This document shows positions 25,381 through 36,039 of a stretch of DNA of 64,000 nucleotides, one piece after another. Origin of the DNA: Brassica napus. Its lineage: Eukaryota > Streptophyta > Magnoliopsida > Brassicales > Brassicaceae. The position numbers and the translations under genes are program-made. Positions within the stretch are counted from its first letter, which is position 1; the number at the start of each line of letters is the position of its first letter. The DNA lies in the NCBI RefSeq assembly GCF_020379485.1, contig NC_063438.1, positions 6,094,835 to 6,158,834 on the forward strand, written 5' to 3'. Below the pieces are notes generated by a model. The model did no database searches. It was not told where the DNA came from and saw only the letters and a program-made list of their open reading frames with translations.

Positions 25381-25749
25381 GAATAATCAATCATACAGTA
25401 TTATTATAAGTTTTTCTCAAACGAGATTCTATAAAAGTTGAAAGGAACCGAAATAATTCAGTAAGCAAATGGCAACAACCTCAATGTAATAGTTTTCTAT
25501 GAATTTCATTCTTAAGCCGCTACAAGCTTATCATTTGAAGATTTTTGAAGTTAAACTAAAAGACTATACTAATCAAGTTTTTTTTTTTGTATATTCGAAT
25601 ACAAAAGGCCAATTTGCTTGAAACTCTTCTCTATTTAAACTCTTTATTCTCAGTCCAAATAGACACAAACCAAATCCACATCTTTTCTTGCCCTAAAACT
25701 CGTCCCGCAAACAAGACAAGTATATATAACACTAAACACTCCCAAAAAG

Positions 25750-27566
25750 ATGTGTACTAACCAGAACACAAATTGTGTCAGCATCTCAAGTATGCTTCCA
25801 AACTTCACCCCGAAGGAAGACGACATGTTCTCCCGGCGTTGCATCTGGGTTAACGGGCCGGTAATCGTCGGGGCCGGTCCATCGGGCCTAGCTGTTGCCG
25901 CCAGCCTAAAACGCCAAGAAGTTCCTTATATAATCCTCGAGCGAGCTAACTGCATAGCCTCTCTGTGGCAAAACAGAACATATGATCGTCTCAAGCTTCA
26001 TCTTCCCAAACAATTCTGTCAATTACCCAATCTACCCTTCCCCGATGACTTCCCGGAATATCCAACGAAGTATCAGTTTATTCAGTACCTTGAGTCATAC
26101 GCAACCCACTTTGATATCCAACCTAAGTTCAACGAGACTGTACAGTCAGCTAAATACGACAAGAGGTTTGGGCTGTGGAGGGTCAAGACTGTTTCGAGGA
26201 AGGGGCTGCTTAGTTCTTGTGAGTTCGAGTATATTTGCAGGTGGCTGGTGGTGGCAACGGGAGAAAATGCTGAGAAAGTGGTTCCAGAGTTTGAGGGTTT
26301 AGAGGATTTTTGTGGTGATGTTCTTCACGCTAGTGATTATAAATCCGGCGAAATGTACCGTGGAAAACGAGTTCTGGTTGTTGGATGTGGAAACTCCGGC
26401 ATGGAGGTCTCTCTTGATCTATGCAACCACGATGCAAGTCCGTCAATGGTCGTTCGTAGCTCTGTAAGTAAAAATAAAATAAAAATCAGTAAATAAACCT
26501 GTAGGCCATGCACATCAAATATTTTCAAATTATAGTATTTCATCAAAAATAATAATATCTTAATATAAATTTTGAAAGACTGTTTTATTAAAATATTTAT
26601 TATTTTTGTTGAGAAATTTTAGTTGAGAGATGTTATTATTTTTCAAATATCTCTCAACTAAAATAATAATAATAATTTTCAAATATCTCTCCACTAATAT
26701 TTTGAAGACTATTACAAGTTGGTTCTTAGTATTTACTCTATTACTGTTTTTTGTTTTTTGGAACTTTATATTTACTCTGTTGTTTTTATATGATGGAATA
26801 GGTTCATGTGTTGCCGAGAGAGATTCTTGGGAAGTCTACATTTGAAATAGGTGTAACAATGATGAAATGGATGCCGGTTTGGCTCGTGGATAAGACTCTG
26901 CTCCTTCTCACCAGGTTAAGTCTGGGGAATACGGATAAGTACGGCCTTAAGAGGCCGGAACTTGGACCGTTAGATCTGAAGAACACCGCCGGTAAAACTC
27001 CAGTTCTAGATGTCGGAGCCTTTTCTAAAATCAAATCAGGAAAGATCAAAATCGTTCCCGGAATCGTCAAGTTTGGGCCCGGGAAGGTTGAGCTAGTGGA
27101 TGGCCGAGTTTTGGAGATAGATTCAGTCGTTCTTGCGACTGGTTACAGAAGCAATGTCTCTTCATGGCTTAAGGTAGACAAAACATAAACATTATATTTT
27201 CTAAAAGAAAACATAAACATTATATTTTATATGATTAATGTGTTCATGGGAGGGAATTACCGTTAGTGACAGTTGAGAGACGTTTGATTGATAGGGAATA
27301 TTTTAAATACTAAAAGTGTTGTTTGGTGTATTGTTACGAAGGAGAACGACTTGGCGGAGATTGGGATAGAGAAGAACCCGTTTCCAAAAGAGTGGAAAGG
27401 GGAGGCTGGATTGTATGCGGTGGGGTTCACGAGAAGAGGACTCTCAGGTGCGTCGCTTGATGCCATAAGTGTGGCTCATGATATTGCTAATGCGTGGAAA
27501 GAAGAAACTAAGCAACATATTAAATCTGTGGCTGCTCTTCACCGTCGTTGTATCTCACAGTTTTGA
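25750..27566 (+). CDS. YUC7: YUCCA7-like flavin monooxygenase (auxin biosynthesis)
   Basis: Three coding exons, 25750-26463, 26802-27173 and 27342-27566, all in phase 0, give 436 residues. YUCCA enzymes convert indole-3-pyruvate to indole-3-acetic acid using FAD, NADPH and oxygen. The FAD-binding GAGPSG is at about residues 41-46. The [17 protein letters not shown] stretch, the NADPH-binding [10 protein letters not shown] motif and the LATGYRSNV motif are intact, and the protein ends HRRCISQF. The N-terminus ([16 protein letters not shown], then [17 protein letters not shown]) and overall length match YUC7 as I remember it. YUC7 lies between the myosin XI-D and HSP60-2 orthologues in Arabidopsis, which supports the name over close paralogues YUC3, 5, 8 and 9. 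A TATA-like TATATATAA at 25721 is very close to the ATG, so the real start signal may be the CTATTTAAA near 25630. Confidence 0.93.
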
Positions 27567-27711
27567 ATTTTAACCAATTAAGAGGTTAAGAATGGGAGAA
27601 AAGAGACAGCTGAAAGTGTTTTCTGATGTGAAAAAAAAGAAAGGGAAAAAAAGATAAAGCCCACTCCCTGGAAGAAACCCACACCAAAATAAATAATTGT
27701 AATCGCATTTT

Positions 27712-27728
27712 GGGGGGGGGGGGGGGGG
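27712..27728 (+). repeat. poly-G tract (17 G)
   Basis: Seventeen consecutive G residues lie about 145 bp after the YUC7 stop codon, probably in or near its 3' untranslated region. Such a long G run is rare in this AT-rich sequence. Confidence 0.9.
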
Positions 27729-28019
27729 TTTCTTTTGTTGTAAGGAAGATGTGGCTTCTCATTTCCATATTGTATACTCTTACATTTCGACTTATCTTCT
27801 GTTGGTAATGTGTTTGATTAGTTGTTATCATATTTGCAGATATAAAAGTCCCTTTTATTTGAAAACATTTCTACCGTTTCAGAGAACTGTCCTAGAAAGT
27901 TTTAAAACTTGATTAGATAATATCATAATATGAACAAGATCCATGTCAAAATTCAGTTTGGTGTGAATAAAACAAAACAGGAATACATTCCTCAATAAAT
28001 GAAATGTGTATGCATCATT

Positions 28020-28510
28020 TTTCTTAGTATACAATGAGAAGTAACAGAGATAAAAAGAAGATACACTTGAAGGTTCTAAAATGCTTGATTACACAACATT
28101 CACCTATTGGATATGAAAGATGTTTATTCGCATAGACCAATGGTCTGTACTTATACAAGAGGAGAGACATGCAAGATGGAAAGGGACATATATACGATGC
28201 TTGATTAGAGCAGTCATGTAGCATAATGATAGCAATCATATTGATCTTGTGATATATTGTGTCTATATCTTATAGACTCCTTCAAGATGGACCGCCATTT
28301 GCGAGGCTAATCTTAACTTATAGTTTCTGAAATCTTGAACGTGAGAGTGGGTTTGTAAGCGCATTAGCAAGTTGATTAGCTGAAGAAACATGAGATACAT
28401 GGGCGCTTCCTTGTTGTACTTTGATGTCGAACAAAGTAGTAGTCCAAAGCGATGAGTCTTCATCATGGAATGGAACACCGGATTAGCAATTAGATAGGTA
28501 GTTATGTGAT
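28020..28510 (-). pseudogene. Ty1/Copia polyprotein C-terminal fragment
   Basis: Reading the minus strand from 28510, segments in different frames resemble the end of Copia polyproteins: ANPVFHSMMKTHR, then HVSHVSSANQLANALT in a second frame, then an LSRSRFQ-like segment, and finally HLEGVYKI before a stop near 28272. The RNase H active residues are lost and several frameshifts are present. The following 250 bp, down to about 28020, lie where the polypurine tract and LTR would be, but I could not define LTR ends. Confidence 0.65.
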
Positions 28511-28815
28511 CCAACTATTATTTACAAAATTCAATCCAAATATATATATATATATATAAAACCTGAATTAACGTAAACAACTGAATCCATAAACTCGAAA
28601 ATCCGACAAATCAGATCCGAATACAAATGAATAGTTGGTAATTGTATACACTATAAACATATTTAAATGAATAGTTGGTAATTGTATACACTATAAACAT
28701 ATTCTCGTTTGTTTGAGTCGGTTTGTAATCAGATCTTTATTCCCGTTTTAGGTTGATTATATAAATATTTAATTTATAAAAATGCGTCTCTTTTTTTTTT
28801 GTTAATCTTGTTTGT

Positions 28816-29106
28816 GTAATTCTCTTAAATAGCCATTTTTAAGTTTTTATCACTAAAATAACCCCTAAAAAATGACTAAAATAACCTTTTTTTTCGAAAA
28901 TTTTAATATTTATTTTTTATTTTTTAAAATTTGAAACCCTAAATCTAAAACCCCACCCCTTAACTTTAAACTCTAAGTTTAGATTATTAAATCTTAGGGT
29001 AAAAATACACTTTACTCTTTAATAAAACTTATTTTAGTTATTTTATTCGTTGAATGCTATTTTTACGACAAAAATTTAAAAATGGATATTTTCAAGAATT
29101 TCTCAT
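28816..29106. mobile_element. MITE-like element with terminal inverted repeats
   Basis: The left end (AATTCTCTTAAATAGCCATT, continuing with TTTAAGTTTTTATCACTAAA) matches the reverse complement of the right end (AAATTCTTGAAAATATCCAT, continuing with TTTTAAATTTTTGTCGTAAA). The middle contains AAACCCTAAATCTAAAACCC-type motifs. This pattern is common in crucifer Mutator-type MITEs. It ends only about 45 bp before the HSP60-2 promoter motifs. Confidence 0.6.
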
Positions 29107-29148
29107 TTTTTGTTTTGTGATTTTTTTAAATTTACTTTAGTAATGAGC

Positions 29149-29270
29149 TGGGCCTCAAAAGGCCCACAAAAACTCGAGCCGGATCCAAATCGACTGCTAA
29201 AAAGATCTCATGTCAATGACCTTGGAGAAAACGCAAAACCCCTAAACCCTAGTCTACTTCTAGAATCTTC
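29149..29270 (+). promoter_or_regulatory. HSP60-2 promoter motifs: paired site II, telo-box, heat-shock-like element
   Basis: TGGGCC at 29149-29154 and its inverse GGCCCA at 29161-29166 form a closely spaced site II pair. A telo-box AAACCCTA is at 29244-29251. GAAtcTTC at 29263-29270, followed by a partial third unit, resembles a heat-shock element. Site II and telo-box pairs are known for nuclear genes of mitochondrial and ribosomal proteins, which fits the downstream chaperonin. Function is inferred from motif identity only. Confidence 0.55.
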
Positions 29271-29382
29271 GTTCTACTTAATTTCTCCTCCTTTCTGCGA
29301 GTTGCGAATTGTCAATTTAGCTTCTTTCCGATCTGTTCTGAAGCCACTGTAATCCTCTCTGTTTGATTGACAATCTATCACC

Positions 29383-32300
29383 ATGTATAGGCTCGTCTCC
29401 AGCATTGCTTCAAAAGCTAGGTCAGATCTACTCGCCTCATTTGATTCGATTCGAATTCTGTTTATTTTTTGAAACTTGTTTCTGATTGGTTTATCGGAGA
29501 TCCGATCATTGCGAGTTCAGTTCCGATTTTCGATCATATTATTACCAGAATTCGAATTAAATTGAATAACGAAAGTTAATTTTTTTTTTGTCTTCCTTTG
29601 ATTTAACAGAGTTGCCAGAAACGGTACGACACAGGTTCGTGTTCTCCAAACTGTATCTAGTTATTCTGTTCTAGCTAGTTGTGGGTTTACATGTATTGAT
29701 GTGTGTTCTGTGTGAGGTTAGATTGGAAGCAGACTCAGTTCCACTAGGAACTATGCAGCAAAAGACATAAAGTTCGGTGTTGAAGGTCGGGCTTTGATGC
29801 TTAGAGGTGTCGAGGAGCTTGCTGATGCTGTTCAAGTCACTATGGGACCCAAGGTATACACTTTTTTTAAAACTTTTTTTAGATCTAAATTCAATAGAAC
29901 GCCCTTGTGTATCGTGAATTGTCTGTTTTTGATTACCCCTCACAGTATTTGATGTAAAAGTCTTGTCCTTTAAGGGTCGTAATGTCATCATCGAACAAAG
30001 CTGGGGTGCGCCAAAGGTGACCAAGGATGGTGTTACTGTCGCCAAGAGCATTGAGTTCAAGGACAGAGTCAAGAACGTTGGTGCTAGTCTTGTCAAACAG
30101 GTTGCTAACGCCACAAATGATGTAGCTGGTGATGGTAAGAGGGGACCTTTCATTGTATTTAAAAATACGTTTTTGTTATTCTCCTATTATAAGTTTCATA
30201 TTAATTGTTGTTTTTTGTATCCCGTAAAAAACAGGAACAACCTGTGCTACGGTTCTTACTCGAGCGATCTTCACGGAGGGTTGTAAATCAGTTGCTGCTG
30301 GAATGAACGCAATGGACCTAAGGCGTGGAATCAAGTTGGCTGTTGATACTGTTGTCACGAACTTGAAGAGCCGAGCACGCATGATTAGCACTTCTGAAGA
30401 AATTGCTCAGGTTGGAACAATATCAGCTAATGGAGATAGAGAAATTGGTGAACTGATTGCAAAGGCTATGGAAAGTGTTGGCAAAGAGGGAGTGATCACA
30501 ATTCAGGTGAGCTAATTTTTGATTCTTAAATGTTTTTAAAACTAGTTTGCTTATTTCTTATTGTGACTGACTTATGCTATCATCTCTTGATACAGGATGG
30601 CAAAACCTTGTTTAACGAGCTTGAGGTTGTTGAGGGTATGAAGATTGACAGGGGATACATCTCCCCGTACTTCATTACAAACCAGAAGAACCAAAAATGT
30701 GTAAGAATCCCGATCTTACCTTTTTGCTTTATCAATATTAATGAACTTCGGAATTGATTTTGTTCTGCTTGGATGTGGTTTGCAGGAACTAGAAGATCCT
30801 CTCATTCTCATCCACGAGAAGAAAATTTCCAATTTAAATTCTATAGTGAAGGTCTTAGAACTGGCTCTCAAGGTATATTAACGATTTGGTCATTTCTTGA
30901 ATGTTAATTACATTTGCTGATATACTCATTTAGTTAGTTTTGTATCTAAAGATCTATATCTATTTTGTATTCCCCTTTTCAGAAACAAAGGCCATTGCTG
31001 ATCGTTGCGGAGGATTTGGATAGCGAGGCTCTCGCTGTGCTAATTCTAAACAAACTTCGTGCTGGAATCAAGGTTTTTATTTTCTGCCTTTTGTCATGTC
31101 TTTTTTTTTGTCTTCCTTACTACGTCTTATTAGTTTTTTTAGCATGCTTGGATTGATGTAAATGCAATTACATTATAGGTCTGTGCTGTGAAGGCTCCTG
31201 GTTTTGGAGAAAACCGAAAGGCCAACTTACAGGATCTAGCTATCCTCACCGGAGCCCAGGCAAGCACATATTTACTATTTTACTACATGCGTAGACAATC
31301 ACAGCTATACTAATTGCATGAGCTATAACATTCCTTCGATGATTTCAAATTTTCAGGTAATTACAGAAGAGTTAGGCATGAATCTCGAGAAAGTCGACCT
31401 CAGTATGTTTGGAAACTGCAAAAAGGTTCGTTTGGCTGAATCCTTGTTGGCTTATTCTCCTTATCCCATTTACCTTTTGATACATCTATATCACTCGATT
31501 TTGCATTTGTTAACAGATAACTGTATCCAAAGACGACTCTGTTTTCCTTGATGGTGCTGGTGACAAGAAATCAATTAGCGAACGATGTGAACAGGTTGGT
31601 TTACACTTCTCGTATGTTTTATGACGTAGGAGAGTCAGGGATCTTCCTTGACTCTTTTCCCCAACTGGTAAGGATGTTATGTATGTACTAACTCTAAATA
31701 AATCACACAGATACGATCCATGGTTGAAGCGAGCGAATCTGACTATGACAAGGAGAAGTTACAAGAAAGGTTGGCTAAGCTTTCTGGTGGTGTTGCTGTA
31801 CTAAAGGTAATGAAACTGTTCTCTTAACCTTTCTGTTGGAGAACACTAATGGACTGAATATTTACTGGTCGGATGAATTTTATATGGTGGGCTTGTAGAT
31901 TGGAGGAGCGAGTGAGTCAGAAGTTGGCGAAAAGAAGGATAGAGTAACTGATGCTCTAAATGCCACCAAAGCAGCTGTAGAAGAGGGTATTGTTCCAGGT
32001 AAAGAAACATTCTGAATCCTATAAGATAAACTTTGTTTAAGTTCTTGAGACAAATAAATTACATTACTTTTGTGTGGAATTGCAGGTGGTGGTGTTGCTC
32101 TTTTGTACGCGTCAAAAGAGCTCGAGAAGCTTTCAACAGCTAACTTTGATCAGAAGATTGGTGTTCAAATCATCCAAAACGCTCTCAAGGTTTTTCTCTC
32201 ACCACATTTTTCTTAATCTCCAGTATAAAACAGCTTCCAGAATCTTAAAACTTACAAAATCTTTCTTTGATGCAGACACCTGTTTACACGATTGCATCCA

Positions 32301-32793
32301 ACGCTGGAGTAGAGGGTGCAGTCGTCGTAGGCAAGCTTTTGGAATCAGATGATCCTGACCTCGGTTACGATGCTGCTAAAGGTCTCACAGTTTATAAGCA
32401 TTTTCTACTTGCTTGGTCTCCACTCTCCACCTTGTTATTTCGCTATATACTCAACTGTCTTGTATTTTATATTTCAGGAGAGTACGTTGATATGGTAAAA
32501 TCTGGTATTATCGACCCTGTGAAAGTGATCAGAACCGCATTGGTTGATGCTGCAAGGTACACCAAGTTTGAGAATTTATAGTCAACTTTTGAGTTAGTTG
32601 CAATGTTTTTATTTTTCTTTCTAATCTTTGTTATTGGTTTGTTCTATTGGTTAGTGTGGCATCTTTGTTGACAACGACGGAAGCAGTTGTGACTGATATT
32701 CCAACTAAAGAGGATGCGTCTCCAGCTATGGGCGGTGGTGGCGGCATGGGTGGTATGGGAGGTATGGGCGGTATGGGAGGAATGGGTTTCTGA
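29383..32793 (+). CDS. HSP60-2: mitochondrial chaperonin CPN60 (HSP60-2-like)
   Basis: Seventeen coding exons: 29383-29420, 29610-29634, 29722-29853, 29975-30134, 30235-30506, 30596-30700, 30786-30872, 30983-31072, 31179-31259, 31357-31425, 31517-31594, 31711-31806, 31899-31998, 32086-32189, 32276-32381, 32478-32556 and 32655-32793. They give 586 residues. The protein is a GroEL-type ring chaperonin that folds imported proteins in the mitochondrial matrix with CPN10. The N-terminal 30 residues ([20 protein letters not shown]) are Arg/Ser-rich and acid-free, as expected of a mitochondrial presequence, followed by [20 protein letters not shown]. The ATP-binding VTMGPKGRNV and the NDVAGDGTT motif are intact. 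The C-terminus is the Gly-Met repeat tail ([14 protein letters not shown]) typical of mitochondrial and bacterial members. The intron after exon 9 starts with GC rather than GT. HSP60-2 rather than HSP60-1 is inferred from gene order. Confidence 0.95.
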
Positions 32794-32799
32794 TGAGAA

Positions 32800-33470
32800 C
32801 CATACATGCTAGCTTTAGGTTACTTTTGGAAAATGTTGTGAGATTATATGTTTGCTTCATCCACGAGCCAATAGTGGATCCTTTTTTCTATCATGATTGG
32901 AAGAGAGAGAGACCCTAAGATTCTTACATGATTTCTTGATTCCCGATTAACAATCAATTTATAAAATAAAATAAAATTTTAAATTAAGTTGTTTGATGAT
33001 AGATTCATAATAGTCTTTTGTTTGATCATAAGCTTGTAGTAGTCTTTTGTTTGGTCAACATGTCACCTCCAAGAGAATCTAGTGTGTGTGTTAGTAATCG
33101 CTACTATTTCTTCCACACATGTTTCGCATCACATGATCTCATTAGCGGCATCTCTACGTAAATCAATAATCTCTACGTAATCATCAGATGTATATGCATA
33201 AAGCTTGTTGATCTACACCGGAGGCCACAAACATTTTAGTAAGATTTTAACAAAATTTTTATTTTTCTTTTTAAATTAAGGATCTTTTTCAATGTAATTT
33301 TTTTTCAAAAAAATTGGGAGTCCTAGTCCAATGTTTCACTTCACTTCGCTATGTTCAGGACCATTCCTACCTTTCCTGTATGAGAAATGTTGTTTGTAAC
33401 TTCAGAACAAGCAAATCAGCTGTCCAAAAAGCTGTGAAGATGGAGTAAGTATATAAACTGATGATCTTTG
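32800..33470. other. HSP60-2 3' flank and intergenic DNA
   Basis: The first 150 bp are probably the 3' untranslated region. The remainder shows no coding or RNA feature. Confidence 0.45.
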
Positions 33471-33472
33471 TA

Positions 33473-33640
33473 GTGGTTATAGTCACTGTCCCGCGGGCTA
33501 CCAGTTTAACCGCTAAGAACATGCGGGGCGAGCATGGACAGTGGTTTTGTGACCACTGTCAGCAGGGGGCCAGCTGGCAACGTCCAATTGAATTTGATGA
33601 CAGCAGCGGGATGGGCCATCTGGACGCGAGCTGGCCCGTT
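33473..33640. repeat. GC-rich island with two adjacent inverted repeats
   Basis: First stem: GTGGTTATAGTCACTGTCC at 33473-33491 against the reverse complement of GGACAGTGGTTTTGTGACCA at 33536-33555. Second stem: GGGCCAGCTGGCAACGTCCA at 33567-33586 against the reverse complement of TGGACGCGAGCTGGCCC at 33621-33637. The block is far more GC-rich than its flanks. An open frame at 33461-33643 overlaps it but resembles nothing known. Confidence 0.6.
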
Positions 33641-33995
33641 TGACATCTTTCTCTCGTTCATACCGAACACAAGCCGATATAATGGAAAGAGGTTACACTA
33701 CTACGCTCGCTAAAAAGTTCCCACTGGTCTTTACTTTGGAAGCTAGCTTGACCAAGAAGCAATAACTATATCGATGAAAGATTGATCCTTTCGCGAGTCA
33801 CATTCAAATGATACAAATCTAAACAAGAATCAACAATAAATAGCCAATTGCTACAACTATCCATGATAAAACATACTTAGGTCAAATTTTCGATAAACCT
33901 TAAAACCAAAGACTTGATGATAAAAAGAGAAAAGAGTTATGTGGTTGTTTCTCAAACGTACCACTTGACTTACACGTAAAGACGATAATTAAAGA

Positions 33996-35114
33996 CTAAG
34001 CCTGTCCTGGAACAAACCAGTAAATCTTGGAAGACCAATCATCTAATCTTGTATGCCAAGTGATTGTTCTTGTTGCAAGATCAAACACACCACAATTTGC
34101 TTCTCTCCTCGTCCCAAGATAATTATCAGACAAATGATCATCATCAAGGAAACATATTGAACCACTCTTGATCCCTCTATCTTTAACCGGTCCCCTTATT
34201 GTAACCCCATGACCAAATATCAACATCTCATCTCCTAGAGAGTCTACTCTTTCCCATTCTCCAACCTCAAGATTCAGCTTACAAATGCAAAACTTTCTGT
34301 TTAACTCTTTCAAGCTCAGAACAATCAAAACCTCTCCTGAGTTTGCTATAGCAATCCTCATCTTATATATTGTATCAACGAAGGGAAAAGGATGATTAAG
34401 ATAATGGTTTCCTTCTATGGTTTCTTTAGGACAATCTCCAGAGAAATCAAGAACGTTGATGTAATGATCAAAGGTGTAGACATAAAGCTTGTTGTCTTTA
34501 TAAGCCATGTCTTCACACTGTGTGCATGTAATACGCCATCCTTTATCACCATCATTTGCTATTTTCTTGTATGACAAGATATAGAACTGTTTGATAGCCC
34601 ATGCGACGACGAAATCTCCTTTTCTCTCGTTTATCCACAAGACAGCCGTCTTTGAGAACTTAAAATCGTCCCAACTCACAAGAAACTTGGTGCCGTAGAG
34701 CTCAAGGAAGCATTCATATAGGTCGTTTCGTACGAATCTATAAGGACTATCACCAAGTGATGAATCTAATGAAGGAACACTGATTGTTTCGCTAGTAAAC
34801 ACATTCAAGAGATGGAAATGTAGACAAGGATCTACGAGTAGAAGCCAGTTGCTGTAACTGGCGAGACAATGGACTTCGGACAAGTCGATTCCAAGAAGGT
34901 TTTTGTGGTAGACTTTATCTTGAATGGGATCATACAAAAGAGAGTTCTGACCTTGTAATACGATTCGCCATGGATAGAGAGGACATGTTCTTGAAACGGT
35001 GTACCAGTTTGAGCAAACGGTTTTGGCTCGATGAAAATCCAAAGAGCTCAAGCTTTCGAAGATTGATCGTAATAGATCAGGGCAGAGCTTAGACCAATCA
35101 ACGTTTCTAGACAT
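33996..35114 (-). CDS. F-box protein with DUF295 domain
   Basis: A single uninterrupted exon of 372 residues. The N-terminal F-box occupies about residues 6-46, with the LCPDLLRSIFESL start, RAKTVCSNW core and a Cys-rich end (SRTCPLYPW). F-box proteins bind SKP1 in SCF ubiquitin ligases and use the C-terminal part to select substrates. The rest resembles the plant DUF295 (KIB-type) beta-propeller, with ITCTQCEDMAYKDNKLYVYT in the middle and a characteristic RTITWHTRLDDWSSKIYWF end. No stop or frameshift is seen and the start ATG lies directly before the F-box. Arabidopsis carries F-box genes (At2g33190 and At2g33200) next to HSP60-2, so this is probably their counterpart. A decayed copy lies at 45.8-46.9 kb. 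Target proteins are unknown. Confidence 0.88.
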   Translation of the reverse strand: MSRNVDWSKLCPDLLRSIFESLSSLDFHRAKTVCSNWYTVSRTCPLYPWRIVLQGQNSLLYDPIQDKVYHKNLLGIDLSEVHCLASYSNWLLLVDPCLHFHLLNVFTSETISVPSLDSSLGDSPYRFVRNDLYECFLELYGTKFLVSWDDFKFSKTAVLWINERKGDFVVAWAIKQFYILSYKKIANDGDKGWRITCTQCEDMAYKDNKLYVYTFDHYINVLDFSGDCPKETIEGNHYLNHPFPFVDTIYKMRIAIANSGEVLIVLSLKELNRKFCICKLNLEVGEWERVDSLGDEMLIFGHGVTIRGPVKDRGIKSGSICFLDDDHLSDNYLGTRREANCGVFDLATRTITWHTRLDDWSSKIYWFVPGQA

Positions 35115-35149
35115 TGTGTATTGGATATTCTGGAGGCTGCGGCTAACTT

Positions 35150-35980
35150 AGGGCTTTTGTTTCTTGAGTGAACTAATGGATTCATATATGTTCGGAGATT
35201 CTGTTTCAATAAGATCTTTGACTTGCCCTATATAGCACATTGATAATACCATTTTTCTCATGTTTACACTAGTCATTTTTATCTCATTTTTAATATATTT
35301 ATACCTTATTTAGACTTAGAATTTAGAGTTGAATGGTGAGATAGGGTTTTTGGAATGCAGAATTTAGGTATCTAATAAAAATATAAATAAATACTTAAAA
35401 AATTTTTGAAAAACAGTTTCAAACATAATTTTCGGTTTTCAAAAAGACATTTTGAAAAGAAAAATTCGAAAAAAAATTTCAAAAACAAATATTTATAAAA
35501 AAGTTCGAATATGAAAAAGTATAATTTGAAAACATAAAAAATATTTTTATTTTTTATTTATTTAAATAATGATTTATTATATATATATATATATAACACT
35601 GATATAAGAGTATTTTTCTTCTTAGTGAAAAATGTATTTTTGAAAATGTCACTTTAGTGGTGGTAAATATGAAAAGTGGTACCATAAAAGTGGTAAACAT
35701 GAAATTTTCTCTGTATTTCTTCATTTTTGCAGTTTTGATAATCAATTTTGGACTATATTGTTTATTCTTCCTATAAACACTTCTTATCGTAATAAAAATA
35801 ATTAAAGGGTGAACATAATTATATTTTTTTTATTTTTTTTTATTTTCAAAATTGAGTTCATAAGCAAAATACAACAGTTTATATATCATTTAGCTTAATT
35901 CATTTTTTTATTGGTGTAAAATTTGATTTAGTTTGAAAACTATATATTATTTAACTTATATTTTTATTGAAATACAATAG
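35150..35980. other. F-box upstream region, AT-rich
   Basis: Parts of this flank (for example ATATTGTTTATTCTTCC near 35755 and GGGTGAACATAATT near 35808) recur upstream of the F-box pseudogene around 47340-47395, so the duplication of the F-box locus included several hundred bases of 5' flank. No separate gene is visible. Confidence 0.55.
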
Positions 35981-35983
35981 AAC

Positions 35984-36033
35984 CTCTATAAATTAATAAT
36001 GTTGGGACTTTGAAATTTTATTAATTTATAGAG
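35984..36033. repeat. perfect 16-bp inverted repeat
   Basis: CTCTATAAATTAATAA at 35984-35999 is matched exactly by TTATTAATTTATAGAG at 36018-36033, leaving an 18-base loop containing GTTGGGACTT. I remember this hairpin from many crucifer intergenic sequences, where it looks like part of a dispersed transposon family. Confidence 0.7.
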
Positions 36034-36039
36034 ATATTA

